Origin: Anderseniella sp.
Lineage (GTDB): Bacteria; Pseudomonadota; Alphaproteobacteria; Rhizobiales; Aestuariivirgaceae
Reading direction: 5' to 3'
NCBI GenBank assembly: GCA_028289645.1
Contig: JANQOK010000016.1
Span: forward strand, 186,001-250,000
DNA: 64,000 nucleotides
Position 1 is the stretch's first letter. Every line of letters starts with the position of its first letter. The notes below the pieces were generated by a model. That model made no database searches, had not been told where the DNA came from, and was given only the letters and a program-made list of their open reading frames with translations. Both the position numbers and the translations under genes were made by a program. Positions 8,128 to 17,508 of the stretch are shown piece after piece.

Positions 8128-9129
8128 TCAGATGCGCGCCTTTATCCAGCGGGTTGTGCGATCAACCGCCTGCCGCAAGTGAAAATCCCAGAAGTCCTCT
8201 TGCGGCCTGATGGTGCGCACCTTGGATTGGCCAGAGCCAATCGCATCACACGCCGAGGCGATCGTTTCAAAGCTGTTGTATCTGTTCAAAATCAGTTCTC
8301 TCGCCTCCAGCATTGCCTCGCGCCGCCTGTCCGACAGCGGTTCGGCAATCAGGGCCTGAATGTCGGCGATCGCCTTTTCAGGCTGATGGATATCGATCTG
8401 GAAATAGCTGTCTTTCGGAAAGTACGCCTCCAGGTTCGATGCGCCCCAGTATATGGGATAGGCATACCCGAGAAGACAGTCCGCGATCTTTTCGGTCCAA
8501 TAGTGCGGCAGCGAAGAGTTTTCCAGAACGAGATGGAAGCGAAACGGCAAGATGGCATCCAGTTTGTCGGAGACCGGCGTATGCCCTCGGCCGTAAAAAC
8601 GCAGTTGAGGCACAGCCTGCTGAACCCTCTGAAGAAATTCCTGACGCCTGACATGTCCGCGCACCTTTGTCATGGTGGACGTGACCGCTGATATGCACTG
8701 CGGCTTTTCCGGAAACTCAAGTTTCAGAAACCGGTCATAGGTCCAGGCCTCATTGCTGGCACACGTGGAGCGCACCCGGCCGTTGGAGATTTCGCCAACA
8801 ATCCAAGCATGGCCCTGTTGCGAGAACACGGGATTTGGGTGCCTGATGTTTGTGTGACTGGTGTAAACAGCATCGAACTGCGCCAGAAACCCGGGATGAT
8901 AGCTTTTTATCTCCGGCGGCTCGAGCATGAACAGGATCGCCTTTCCACTGCTTACCGTGACAGTTTCTTTCTGCCTCACCCCCTCCAGAGCCACCCAGTA
9001 GTCGGCGTCTTCAACCGGATCATTGACCTTCGAGAACCGGTAGTTCCTCCACTCGCCGGAGCGTCCGGGCGTCTGGCGCAACAGGTTCGGCCGAGGTGCC
9101 CGCGAAGACAACTTTACGAATTTCGACAT
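8128..9129 (-). CDS. GT10-type (alpha-1,3-fucosyltransferase-like) glycosyltransferase
   Basis: 333 residues. The C-terminal half carries the GT10 donor-site pattern: FHLVLENSSLPHYWTEKI, then AYPIYWGASNLEAYFP and YFQIDI (residues 198-247). GT10 enzymes move fucose or a similar sugar from GDP-sugar to N-acetylglucosamine or galactose; in bacteria they decorate LPS or other surface glycans. The N-terminal 130 residues are poorly conserved. ATG 9129 follows GGGGAAAAG; the open frame upstream of it is out of character. The nearest neighbour is a divergent sulfotransferase-like gene, and no LPS cluster is present. The stretch has lower GC than its surroundings. Confidence 0.8.
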   Translation of the reverse strand: MSKFVKLSSRAPRPNLLRQTPGRSGEWRNYRFSKVNDPVEDADYWVALEGVRQKETVTVSSGKAILFMLEPPEIKSYHPGFLAQFDAVYTSHTNIRHPNPVFSQQGHAWIVGEISNGRVRSTCASNEAWTYDRFLKLEFPEKPQCISAVTSTMTKVRGHVRRQEFLQRVQQAVPQLRFYGRGHTPVSDKLDAILPFRFHLVLENSSLPHYWTEKIADCLLGYAYPIYWGASNLEAYFPKDSYFQIDIHQPEKAIADIQALIAEPLSDRRREAMLEARELILNRYNSFETIASACDAIGSGQSKVRTIRPQEDFWDFHLRQAVDRTTRWIKARI

Positions 9130-9668
9130 CTTTTCCCCGACCTCGTTCACCGGTGAACGCATGTTTCCGGGGCCCATGTCACCGGCCAACCCAGGTACCT
9201 GACCTGGGACGCAAAACAGACAAAGACCACAATGTGACGGGTTGAGAGGTTGGCGGCATCTGGCTGCACCCTGCGCTCCCCCGTAAAACCGCTGCGAACG
9301 CCATATCAATATCGTTGCTTGTTGTCGAGAACTGACACATTGCGCTCGAACTTTGTTGATAAAGATGGTAAGCAAACGTTGTCTTTTGAAGCGAATCAGG
9401 GGGTGTTTCCGCTTGCCAAGATGACTAACGCGGTCATCGCGACTCGGCTGGTAGGACTGGCGCACATGCAAGCATTTGGCGCCGAGGTCCTTGCGGTAGT
9501 GGCTCGAAGAGCAATCCGAACCAAGCCCAAGGCAGGCACTTCCCCCATTGGAATTCTGAAGCCGGCCCAGCGGGCCGGGGTGAGTTGTACAGGCCTGGCT
9601 GGAAACGGTCTTGCTACGCAAGAATACCGAAGCTGCCAAACTCGAGAAAACCGCCATTTGAGACCGTA
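9130..9668. other. Non-coding gap between divergent transferase genes
   Basis: No convincing gene is seen in these 539 bases. Composition is more AT-rich than nearby. An inverted repeat CCAGGT-N5-ACCTGG lies at 9191-9207, 62 bases upstream of the glycosyltransferase start, and could be an operator. A 139-codon open frame on the + strand has no ribosome site and no recognisable pattern. Confidence 0.4.
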
Positions 9669-10361
9669 ATGATGATCTCACTAGTCAACTCACTGCTGAA
9701 GCCTCGATCGCCAATCATTGTTTCCAGCATGGGCCGCAGCGGGTCCACCTTGTGCACGAACGCAATTGCTGACGCTGTGGCGAAGCGCAGTTTCGGGGCC
9801 AGGGGAAGGTGGTTGCGAAAGGCAACCCGGAGCGATGCATGGAACCTGGCCGAAGATCGGCTGGTACCGAACAAGGTCCATAAGACCCATGCCCTGCCAT
9901 CCGAGCTGCCGGACGATTTCAATGGACGGGTCGTCTTCGTGTTCGGACTGGCCTCGGACGCAGCACTGTCAGTTGTATCCTGCAAGCATCGCTATGGTGA
10001 TGACTGGATCAGCAAGCATTTCCAGCATCTAAGAGCTGTCGGCAGTTTCGAGGAACTCGGCCTGCGCGACGTGCTGAGGTTTGAAGAGCAGATCGACGGC
10101 TGGACCACGCTGACGGGGCAGGACGTCCTGGCACTGCGTTACGACAGCCTGTGGGACAATGTCGACGTGCTGTCCGAGTTCCTTGGGTTCGAGGTAAAGC
10201 TTCCCGAGCAACGTCCGAGAACCCTGGACCAGTATGTCGACCCGGCAACGGTTGCAAAGTTCAGGACAACCTACGGTGCGCTGGACAGGAAGATCATGGC
10301 AATGCCGGGCTGCATACTCAAACGCAAGGACAGTTGCTCAAACACAACGCCAGGCCATTAG
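9669..10361 (+). CDS. Sulfotransferase-like P-loop protein
   Basis: About 230 residues. The N-terminus has IIVSSMGRSGSTL, matching the 5'-phosphosulfate loop of sulfotransferases. A later block, VLALRYDSLWDN, fits the region that follows the PAPS-binding helix (the LRYEDL-type motif), and a C-terminal part DPATVAKFRTTYGALDRKI is also typical. Such enzymes move sulfate from PAPS to sugars or other hydroxyls. Start at ATG 9669 or 9672; upstream codons are out of character. The divergent GT10 gene suggests that both modify one surface glycan. tRNA-Gln follows about 100 bases downstream on the other strand. Confidence 0.6.
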   Translation: MMISLVNSLLKPRSPIIVSSMGRSGSTLCTNAIADAVAKRSFGARGRWLRKATRSDAWNLAEDRLVPNKVHKTHALPSELPDDFNGRVVFVFGLASDAALSVVSCKHRYGDDWISKHFQHLRAVGSFEELGLRDVLRFEEQIDGWTTLTGQDVLALRYDSLWDNVDVLSEFLGFEVKLPEQRPRTLDQYVDPATVAKFRTTYGALDRKIMAMPGCILKRKDSCSNTTPGH

Positions 10362-10456
10362 ATTGACCGCCCCCGATACCGATGCTGATAAGCGGCGTGG
10401 TACTTTTGGCGGGTTTCCCCAGGCGACCTGCGCTTGTCTTCGGGAGTGCGGCAGTT

Positions 10457-10531
10457 TGGCTGGGGCGGCAGGATTCGAACCTGCGCATGGCGGCATCAAA
10501 AGCCGCTGCCTTACCACTTGGCGACGCCCCA
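10457..10531 (-). tRNA. tRNA-Gln (UUG)
   Basis: Reading leftward, the acceptor TGGGGCG pairs with CGCCCCA, the anticodon loop is TTTTGAT (anticodon TTG), and the T-arm is GGTTCGAATCC. The discriminator is G and the CCA end is encoded. All arms fold. Confidence 0.95.
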
Positions 10532-10682
10532 ACTGACTCCGGAAACAGGCAACATCACCTGAGCGGGATGGCGGCAACATACTGATTCCACCCAAGCCCT
10601 GCAACGATGGATTTTGCGCCTTTTTGTCATGGCTTGAAGTCGGCATTTTCCGGCAGTATAAGGGCGGGCGTTGTTCAAATGT

Positions 10683-10759
10683 CGGAGTGTAGCGCAGCCT
10701 GGTAGCGCACCTGCTTCGGGAGCAGGGGGTCGTGAGTTCAAATCTCGCCACTCCGACCA
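10683..10759 (+). tRNA. tRNA-Pro (CGG)
   Basis: Acceptor CGGAGTG pairs with CACTCCG, the D-arm is GCGCAGCCTGGTAGCGC, the anticodon loop TTCGGGA gives anticodon CGG, and the T-arm is GTGAGTTCAAATCTCGC. ACCA is encoded at the 3' end. Confidence 0.95.
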
Positions 10760-10813
10760 TTTGAACCTGTGGGCCGGTGCCACGCCGGCAGACATTCAGA
10801 ATGGAATTCTCCC

Positions 10814-11596
10814 TCAATCCATCGGAAACAACCTGACGCTGGCACCGCCGTCTACGGTCAGGATCTGGCCGTTGATATAGCTGCTGGCGTCGGATGCCAG
10901 AAAGATGACTGCGCCGGCCAGTTCGGACGGTTCCGCCCAGCGCTGCAGCGGTATGGTGCGCGCGATCATGGCCTGCCATTGCGGGTCATCCACCAGCCCG
11001 GCGTTGACCCGCGTCGCCACGGGACCCGGGGCAATGCCGTTTACGTTGATGCCGGACATGCCCAGTTCGACGGCGAGCGAGCGCACCAGGCCGGCAAGGC
11101 CGGCCTTGGAGCTCGGATAGGCGACATCGCCTGGCATGGCAAAGTCGCCGGCAAGCGACGTCATCATGATGATCCGGCCGCGACCGGCCTTGATCATGTG
11201 AGGGGCCGCGGCACGGGCCAGGTGGAACGGCGCCACAAGGTTGGCCTCCAGAACAATGCGGTAGTCCTGCGGCTCGATCTCGGCCAGCGGCCGCCGGTCG
11301 CGGGCTGCGGCGATGCAGACCAGAGCGTCAAGACGGCCATGCGTCTCGACCACGGATGCGATCGCGGCCGCGGAAGCTGCCTCATCGGTGATGTCAAACG
11401 GCAAGGCGAAACTGCCGGGGACCTGCGCCGTAAGTTCCTCGACAGGTTCCGGCCGGCGGCCGTTCAGGCCAATCCGCGCGCCTGCCGCACTCAGCCCCTG
11501 AGCGACTTCAGCACCAATTCCGCCGGTGGCGCCGGTCACGACGATAACGTGATCCTCCAGCGAAAACAGTCCAAGGCCTCGCGTAGCGTCAATCAT
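10814..11596 (-). CDS. Short-chain dehydrogenase/reductase
   Basis: 260 residues, classical SDR. The NAD(P) site is TGATGGIGAEV near residue 25, the catalytic Ser-Tyr-Lys are in MMTSLAGDFAMPGDVAYPSSKAG (split here by loop residues), and the C-terminus is the usual INGQILTVDGG. It resembles the gluconate 5-dehydrogenase/3-oxoacyl reductase group; the substrate is open. ATG 11596 is preceded by AAGGAGAT. It sits just after tRNA-Pro, transcribed toward it. Confidence 0.85.
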   Translation of the reverse strand: MIDATRGLGLFSLEDHVIVVTGATGGIGAEVAQGLSAAGARIGLNGRRPEPVEELTAQVPGSFALPFDITDEAASAAAIASVVETHGRLDALVCIAAARDRRPLAEIEPQDYRIVLEANLVAPFHLARAAAPHMIKAGRGRIIMMTSLAGDFAMPGDVAYPSSKAGLAGLVRSLAVELGMSGINVNGIAPGPVATRVNAGLVDDPQWQAMIARTIPLQRWAEPSELAGAVIFLASDASSYINGQILTVDGGASVRLFPMD

Positions 11597-11696
11597 TGCA
11601 GTATCTCCTTGCAGCACCTGGTGGACATCTTCGGTTGTGAGACCGGTGTTTGCAATTGACTCATAGCTGACAAAGGGAGTTCACCTGAGGCTCTGA

Positions 11697-12284
11697 TTAG
11701 GCAACGGCATCCATTCTGTATGCAGGTTTTTGCCAGAATGTGGTCTGGGGATCGTCTTTGGTCTGCGGGCGCGGACCTTTCAGAACCAGCTTGTGCCAGC
11801 CGGCCATCTGCTCGACGGCAGGCGAATAGGCGTGCCGGTCGGAATCATCCAGGACCAGCCATCCACCGGCAACGACCCGGCCGCGGGCTTTGTGCACACA
11901 TTCGACCCGTCTGCGGCCATCGACGACAACCAGGTCAAAGCCACCGTTCAGGCGGTCGACGATGCCGACATAATCGGCGGCAAGGTCGATATGGTTGATC
12001 GTGACCCGCTCGCTCAACCTGCGCCGGGCCAGTTCCGTCCTGACCAGCCTTGCCCATGACCGGTCATGTTCGATGCAGATGACGTCCGCCCCCCGCTCGG
12101 CGAAGAAAATGCTGGACCCGCCGCTGCCCCACTCCAAAATCCGTGCGCCGGGGAACACCAGCTTGTCCAGCTGCTCCACCGCCGGGTCACACATCCAAGG
12201 CCTGCCCTCGGTCAACGGCCACGGCTTTGGCTCAAAGAACCGCCTGCGAATGGCTCGCACATATTGAATCGGCCGCTTTTTCAT
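11697..12284 (-). CDS. SAM-dependent methyltransferase-like protein
   Basis: 195 residues. A class I methyltransferase motif I appears as ILEWGSGGSSIFFA around residue 50, followed by the acidic residue of motif II in VICIEHDRSWA. Then FDLVVVDGRRR and GGWLVLDDSDR give the later strands. It looks like the small FkbM/O-methyltransferase-like proteins found with glycan genes. The substrate is unknown. ATG 12284 gives a basic start (MKKRPIQYVRAIRRRF); an upstream in-frame ATG exists. Confidence 0.7.
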   Translation of the reverse strand: MKKRPIQYVRAIRRRFFEPKPWPLTEGRPWMCDPAVEQLDKLVFPGARILEWGSGGSSIFFAERGADVICIEHDRSWARLVRTELARRRLSERVTINHIDLAADYVGIVDRLNGGFDLVVVDGRRRVECVHKARGRVVAGGWLVLDDSDRHAYSPAVEQMAGWHKLVLKGPRPQTKDDPQTTFWQKPAYRMDAVA

Positions 12285-12365
12285 CGGCGCGAGCCTAGTG
12301 ATGAGGCGCGCGTGCAGCAAGGCTGACGCCCGCAACCAGGGCGTTGGCCACTGCCCGGTCAGCGG

Positions 12366-13511
12366 TTAGATGCACTCCACGAAAAGTGCCTTGGTATTCT
12401 CCACTGTCATCTTCACCGGATTGCCGCCAACGCTGGGGTCTTCCAGCGCCATGGCGGTCAATTCGTCGATACGATCGGTGCCGACACCCATGTCACCCAG
12501 CCGGCCGGGAATGCCGAGCTCCGCATTGAGGTTTTTCACGAACGCCAGGAATCCGTCGAAGCCGCCCTTGATGCCCATATAGGCGGCGGCCGCCTCGATC
12601 CGGTCTTCGATTTCCGGGCGGTTGAACAACAACACGGCTGGAATGCACACCGCATTGGTGGTGCCGTGGTGGGTGTTGTAAACAGCGCCGATCGGGTGCG
12701 ACAGCGCATGCACCGCGCCGAGGCCTTTCTGGAACGCCGTGGCGCCCATGCAGGCGGCCGCCATCATCTGGGCACGGGCTTCCATGTCCGTGCCGTCCGC
12801 AAAGGCGCGCGGCAGGTACTCCTTGACCAGCCGCATGCCCTCGAGCGCCATGCCCTGGCTCATGGGGTGGAAATGCGGGCTTGAATAGGCTTCCAGGCAG
12901 TGGGCAAACGCATCCATGCCGGTGCCTGCAGTAATGGCCGGCGGCATGCCGACCGTCAGTTCGGGGTCGCAGATCACCACCGCCGGCAGCACCTTGGGAT
13001 GGAAGATGATCTTCTTCACGTGGGTCTCCGAATTGGTGATAACGCTGGCCCGGCCCACTTCCGATCCGGTGCCTGCGGTTGTCGGCACCGCGATAATCGG
13101 GGCAATGGCGTCGGCATCAGCCCGCGTCCACCAGTCGCCGACATCCTCAAAATCCCACACCGGCCTGGTCTGGCCTGCCATGAAGGCAACCATCTTGCCG
13201 AGGTCCAGCCCCGACCCGCCGCCAAACGCGATCACCCCGTCATGGCCGCCATCACGGAACACCTTGATGCCCGCCTCAAGGTTGACCTCATTGGGATTGG
13301 GATCGACATCGGCGAAGATGGCGCGGCCGAGACCGGCTGCATCCATCAGATCAAGGGTTCGGGTGGTGATCGGCAGGTCGCGCAAGCCCCGGTCGGTGAC
13401 CAGCAAAGGCTTTTTGATAGCGGCCTGAGCACAGGCCTCGCCAATCTCGGCAATGCGGCCGTCGCCAAAACGGATTGCGGTCGGATACGACCAGTTAGCA
13501 GTCAGGTTCAT
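12366..13511 (-). CDS. Iron-containing alcohol dehydrogenase
   Basis: 381 residues of the type III Fe-ADH family. The dinucleotide site is FGGGSGLDLGK at about residue 98; metal ligands are in DAFAHCLEAYSSPHFHP and in HALSHPIGAVYNTHHG. It oxidises an alcohol to an aldehyde with NAD(P). The ATG overlaps the stop of the aldehyde dehydrogenase gene (ATGA), so the two enzymes are made together. As last gene of the operon starting at 20134, it would oxidise the hydroxyl of a gamma-glutamylated amino alcohol before the aldehyde dehydrogenase; this step order is inferred. Confidence 0.9.
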   Translation of the reverse strand: MNLTANWSYPTAIRFGDGRIAEIGEACAQAAIKKPLLVTDRGLRDLPITTRTLDLMDAAGLGRAIFADVDPNPNEVNLEAGIKVFRDGGHDGVIAFGGGSGLDLGKMVAFMAGQTRPVWDFEDVGDWWTRADADAIAPIIAVPTTAGTGSEVGRASVITNSETHVKKIIFHPKVLPAVVICDPELTVGMPPAITAGTGMDAFAHCLEAYSSPHFHPMSQGMALEGMRLVKEYLPRAFADGTDMEARAQMMAAACMGATAFQKGLGAVHALSHPIGAVYNTHHGTTNAVCIPAVLLFNRPEIEDRIEAAAAYMGIKGGFDGFLAFVKNLNAELGIPGRLGDMGVGTDRIDELTAMALEDPSVGGNPVKMTVENTKALFVECI

Positions 13512-14890
13512 GTCAGCGCCTTCTTGAGATGATATGATTTGGGCCGGGTGAGATTGCGATACCCGATGACGGACAAGGCACCGCCGCGGCCGGTGTCCTT
13601 GCAGCCGGTCCAGCACAGCGCCGGATCAAGATAATCACAGCGGTTCATGAAAACCGTCCCGGTCTCGATGTCACGGCCAATGCGCGCGGCACGGTCCGCA
13701 TCCGCCGTCCACAGGGACGCAGTGAGGCCGAAGTCGCTGTCGTTCATCAATCTGATTGCCTCGGCATCATCGGCAACCTTCATGATGCCGACAACCGGGC
13801 CGAAGCTTTCCTCACGCATGACGCGCATGTCGTGGTTCACGCCGGTCAGGATCTGCGGGGCCAGATAGGTGCCGCCGTCATCGTCGAATTTCGACGTGTC
13901 GATGTTGGCCGTGGCACCCTTTCCGACAGCCTCTGCAACCTGGCTGCGCACAAGATCGGCAAAGCGGACATTGGCCATCGGGCCCAGCGTGGTGTCCTGG
14001 TCGAGCGGATTGCCCAGCTTGTAGCCGGAGACGATCGAGACGGCCTTTTCCACGAACGCATCATAGAGTTTCTCGGTGACGTAAATGCGCTCGATGCCAC
14101 AGCAGCACTGGCCGGAGTTGAACATGACGCCATCGATCAGCGTGTCCACTGCGGCATCCAGGTCGGCATCTTCCATGACATAGCCCGGGTCCTTGCCGCC
14201 AAGCTCCAGGCCCAGCGCGGTGAAGGTGCCCGCGGCGGCCTTCTCCATCGCCACACCACCGCCGACCGAACCGGTGAAGTTCACGAACCCGAACGATCTG
14301 GCGGCGATCAGGCGGGAGGTGGTCTCATGATCAAGGAAAATGTTCTGAAACACGTCTTCCGGCACACCTGCGCCGGTGAACGCAGCCACCAGCCGCTCTC
14401 CGGCGAGCAGGGTTTGCGTGGCGTGCTTCAGGATGACCGCGTTGCCGGCTATCAGCGCCGGCGCCACTGTGTTGATGGCAGTGAGATAAGGGTAGTTCCA
14501 TGGCGCAATGACCAGCACCAATCCGTGCGGTTCATGCTCGATGCGCCGTTCAAAGCTATCGGAGTCTTCGATAACGATGGGCTTCAGGGCATCAGCTGCA
14601 ATGTCGGCCATATAGGAGGCACGTTCGTCAACGCCACCGAACTCTCCGCCATAGCGCACCGGGCGGCCCATCATGTGGGCGATCTCCGGCACAACCTCGT
14701 CATTCATGCCGCCGAGACGGGCAAGGCCCTTGCGCACCAGCGCAATGCGGTCATCCAGTGGCCGTGCTGCCCAGGCCTTCTGCGCCGTGCGGGCACTCTC
14801 TACCATGGCTTCGGCCTGCGCCATGGAGGCAACCGGTCGTTCGGCGAACACCGACCCGTCGATCGGCGAGATACATTTCAAGGTACTCAT
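13508..14890 (-). CDS. Aldehyde dehydrogenase
   Basis: 460 residues. The catalytic Cys263 is in SGQCCCGIERI and the general base Glu229 in LELGGKDPG; the NAD-binding VIAPWNYPYL lies near residue 128 and FTGSVGGG near 205. It converts an aldehyde to an acid. It starts eight bases after the stop of the glutamine-synthetase-like gene and overlaps the Fe-ADH start by four bases. A start nine codons upstream (14917) is possible and would overlap the preceding gene. In the operon it would produce a gamma-glutamyl amino acid. Confidence 0.92.
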   Translation of the reverse strand: MSTLKCISPIDGSVFAERPVASMAQAEAMVESARTAQKAWAARPLDDRIALVRKGLARLGGMNDEVVPEIAHMMGRPVRYGGEFGGVDERASYMADIAADALKPIVIEDSDSFERRIEHEPHGLVLVIAPWNYPYLTAINTVAPALIAGNAVILKHATQTLLAGERLVAAFTGAGVPEDVFQNIFLDHETTSRLIAARSFGFVNFTGSVGGGVAMEKAAAGTFTALGLELGGKDPGYVMEDADLDAAVDTLIDGVMFNSGQCCCGIERIYVTEKLYDAFVEKAVSIVSGYKLGNPLDQDTTLGPMANVRFADLVRSQVAEAVGKGATANIDTSKFDDDGGTYLAPQILTGVNHDMRVMREESFGPVVGIMKVADDAEAIRLMNDSDFGLTASLWTADADRAARIGRDIETGTVFMNRCDYLDPALCWTGCKDTGRGGALSVIGYRNLTRPKSYHLKKALT

Positions 14891-14897
14891 TCTGACA

Positions 14898-16265
14898 TCA
14901 AGACCTTTCAAAACCACGGGCGATTTCCCAGTCGGTCACCCTGCGGTCATATTCAAACTGCTCCCATTCCGCGGCGTGGACATAATGCTCCACCACCTCA
15001 TCGCCCATGGCGGCACGCAGCATTTTCGACCTCTTCAAGGCTACCGCTGCATCACGCAAAGTGGCGGGAATTTCGCGGGCCCGCTTGGCCGCGTAGGCAT
15101 CGCCCTTGAACTCCGGCTCAAGCTCCATCTTGTTTTCAATGCCGGAGATGCCGGCGGCGATCTGGGCGGCAAAGGCCAGGTACGGGTTCAGGTCGGAACC
15201 GCCGACCCGGCATTCCACGCGAACCGCCTTGCCATTGCCGCAGATACGGTATCCGGCGGTGCGGTTGTCGAGCGACCAGATGGCCTTGGTCGGCGCAAAG
15301 GTGCCGGCCTGGAAGCGCTTGTAGGAGTTTATGTTCGGGGCCAGGAAAAACGTGAATTCCGAGGCATGGGCGAGCAGGCCGGCCAGGTACTGGCGCATCA
15401 TCTCGGACATGCCGTACTCGCCGGCAGGATCATGAAAGCGGGCTTCATGGCCGTCTTTCGACCACAGCGACTGGTGTACGTGCGATGACGACCCGGCAGC
15501 TTCATAGTCCCATTTGGCCATGAAAGTGGCAGCGCGGCCCTGCGCCCAGGCGATTTCCTTGACCCCGTTCTTGGTGATGACATGGTTGTCGGCGGCGGTC
15601 AGGGCATCAGCGTACTTGACGTTGATTTCCTCCTGTCCGGCCCAGGCTTCGCCTTTGGAACACTCGACGGGAATGCCGGCGCCGTACAGCCCGTTGCGAA
15701 CCGCACGCATGACGTCTTCTTCCTTGGTGGTCTGGAAGAGATGATAATCTTCGTTGTAAGGGCTGATCAGGGTGAGATCGCGATAGCCCTGATCGTGGGC
15801 GTCTTCAAAACTTTCCTCAAACAGGTAGAACTCCAGCTCCGATGCCATCATGGCCGACAGGCCCATGGCATCCAGACGCGCGATCTGCCGTTTCAGGATG
15901 GCACGCGGCGAGACCGGAACCTCCTCATGGCCGTGATGGTCAAGCACGTCGCACAGCACCATGGCGACACCCTCCTGCCAGGGCAGGCGGCGCAGCGTCG
16001 AAAGGTCCGGCTTCATCATGTAGTCGCCATAGCCCTTCTCCCAGCTGGCGGACTTGTATCCGGGCACCGGTTCCATCTCCATGTCGACAGTCATGAGATA
16101 GTTGCAGCTGTGGGTTTCGTTTACGGCAGAGTCAAGAAAGTGCTGGGCGTGAAAGCGCTTGCCCATCAGCCTGCCCTGCATGTCGACCTGGGCCATGATG
16201 ACCGTATCGATCTCACCGGCCCCGACGGCTTTCGTCAGCTCGGCAATTGTAAGTAGTCCCAGCAT
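14898..16265 (-). CDS. Glutamine-synthetase-family ligase (gamma-glutamylamide synthetase-like)
   Basis: 455 residues. The catalytic fold shows MASELEFYLFEES (metal-binding glutamate), SSSHVHQSLW, the NINSYKRFQAGTFAPT block and NGKAVRVECRVGGSDLNPYLA near the active site. The N-terminal domain is shortened compared with housekeeping GlnA and lacks the adenylylation loop (no NLYDLPP-type sequence). This is the GS-like group that joins glutamate to amines (PuuA, IpuC, GlnA4 type). Its neighbours, two oxidoreductases and a transporter, fit amine or amino-alcohol catabolism rather than ammonia assimilation. Confidence 0.88.
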   Translation of the reverse strand: MLGLLTIAELTKAVGAGEIDTVIMAQVDMQGRLMGKRFHAQHFLDSAVNETHSCNYLMTVDMEMEPVPGYKSASWEKGYGDYMMKPDLSTLRRLPWQEGVAMVLCDVLDHHGHEEVPVSPRAILKRQIARLDAMGLSAMMASELEFYLFEESFEDAHDQGYRDLTLISPYNEDYHLFQTTKEEDVMRAVRNGLYGAGIPVECSKGEAWAGQEEINVKYADALTAADNHVITKNGVKEIAWAQGRAATFMAKWDYEAAGSSSHVHQSLWSKDGHEARFHDPAGEYGMSEMMRQYLAGLLAHASEFTFFLAPNINSYKRFQAGTFAPTKAIWSLDNRTAGYRICGNGKAVRVECRVGGSDLNPYLAFAAQIAAGISGIENKMELEPEFKGDAYAAKRAREIPATLRDAAVALKRSKMLRAAMGDEVVEHYVHAAEWEQFEYDRRVTDWEIARGFERS

Positions 16266-16347
16266 TCATTCCTCCGCGCAAACATCAAAGGCGACCACAT
16301 GCCGGCCCCGTTGAATGTGGGGCCGGCATGCAGTCAGGGAGCGACAA

Positions 16348-17382
16348 TCAGCTGTAACGGTATGGCCGTCCAGCCTTGGTCATGTCGGCATTGTACTTCT
16401 TGAAAATGTCGACGACCTTCTTCTTGGTCTCTGATTCTGCGGCGATCTCGTCCCAGAACTTGACCGCGGCATCCTCGACCTGCTGCCATTCGGCATCGGG
16501 AATCGAGGTCAGCTTCATCTTGGTGCCGTTGACGCGCAGCGAAGCCTCACCGCCCCAGTACCACCACTGACGGTAGTAGTGGCTCTGGTCCATGGTCAGC
16601 TTGAGCAGTTCCTTAAGGTGATCAGGCAGCTCATTGTAGCGGTCCATGTTGGCAAAGAACGAGCCTGCCCAGGCACCGGAGATGTTGTTGGTGAGGAAGT
16701 AGTCGGTCACGTCGGCCCAGCCCACGGTGTAGTCCTCGGTGATGCCGGACCAGGCAATACCGTCCAGCTCGCCAGTCTGCACGGCTACCTCGATATCCTC
16801 CCAGGGAAGCGTGACCGGAATGACGCCGAACTGGGCCAGGAAGCGGCCGGCGGTCGGGAAGGTGAACACCTTCTTGCCCTTCAGGTCTTCCAGCGAGTTG
16901 ATCGGCTCCTTGGTGGCGAAATGGCACGGATCCCAGGCACCGGCGGACAAGTGCTTTACGCCCACTTTCGAATACTCCGAATCCCAGATCTCGTTCAGGC
17001 CGTACTGGTTGAACAGCACCGGCACGTCCAGCGAATAGCGGCTGGCGAACGGGAAGTAGCCGCCAAACACCGTCACTTCGGTCGGTGATGCCATGGAGTC
17101 GTCGTCGGACTGCACTGCGTCAATGGTGCCCTTCTGCATGGCGCGGAACAGCTCTCCCGTCGGCACCAGCTGGTCGGCGAAGAACAGTTCGATCTCCATT
17201 TCGTCGCGCGCAACCTTGTTGAAACTGTCAATGGCCGGCTTGATGACATGCTCGGCCAGCGCCGGACCGGCGTAGGTCTGCATGCGCCACTTGATCTTCG
17301 ACTGTGCGTGCACGGCAGGTGCGGCAAGCGCTGCGGCACCGGCAACGCCGGCTCCCTGGATAAATTTACGTCTTGTCGTCAT
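16348..17382 (-). CDS. TRAP transporter substrate-binding protein (DctP type)
   Basis: 344 residues. It starts with a twin-arginine signal (MTTRRKFIQGAGVAGAAALA, cleavage near AVHAQ), so it is exported folded. The body is a DctP-like binding protein (FFADQLVPTGELFRAMQKGTIDA; WSGITEDYTVGWADV). In other family members a conserved arginine binds a carboxylate; here the site is rich in Trp/Tyr (QWWYWGG), so the ligand may not be a simple dicarboxylate. GGAGG precedes the ATG. It lies between dctM and the GS-like gene in the same direction. Confidence 0.9.
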   Translation of the reverse strand: MTTRRKFIQGAGVAGAAALAAPAVHAQSKIKWRMQTYAGPALAEHVIKPAIDSFNKVARDEMEIELFFADQLVPTGELFRAMQKGTIDAVQSDDDSMASPTEVTVFGGYFPFASRYSLDVPVLFNQYGLNEIWDSEYSKVGVKHLSAGAWDPCHFATKEPINSLEDLKGKKVFTFPTAGRFLAQFGVIPVTLPWEDIEVAVQTGELDGIAWSGITEDYTVGWADVTDYFLTNNISGAWAGSFFANMDRYNELPDHLKELLKLTMDQSHYYRQWWYWGGEASLRVNGTKMKLTSIPDAEWQQVEDAAVKFWDEIAAESETKKKVVDIFKKYNADMTKAGRPYRYS

Positions 17383-17508
17383 ATCACAAACCTCCACTTT
17401 GGTTTTCAGTTACTCTTGCACTCTTCACTTCATTTCAGGGGTCAAACCCTGTTTTCGTCGGTTTACTCCACCTCACGAACAACTCCCCCAGTTCCTTAAA
17501 TCCATTCA

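Noticed and set aside
9130-9681. N-terminal extension of the glycosyltransferase frame
   Set aside because: The extra 180 codons show no domain, and ATG 9129 has a good ribosome site.
10362-10456. Attachment-site repeats linked to the tRNA genes
   Set aside because: I looked for a second copy of the tRNA 3' ends near 8 kb and in the gap and found none, and no integrase is present.
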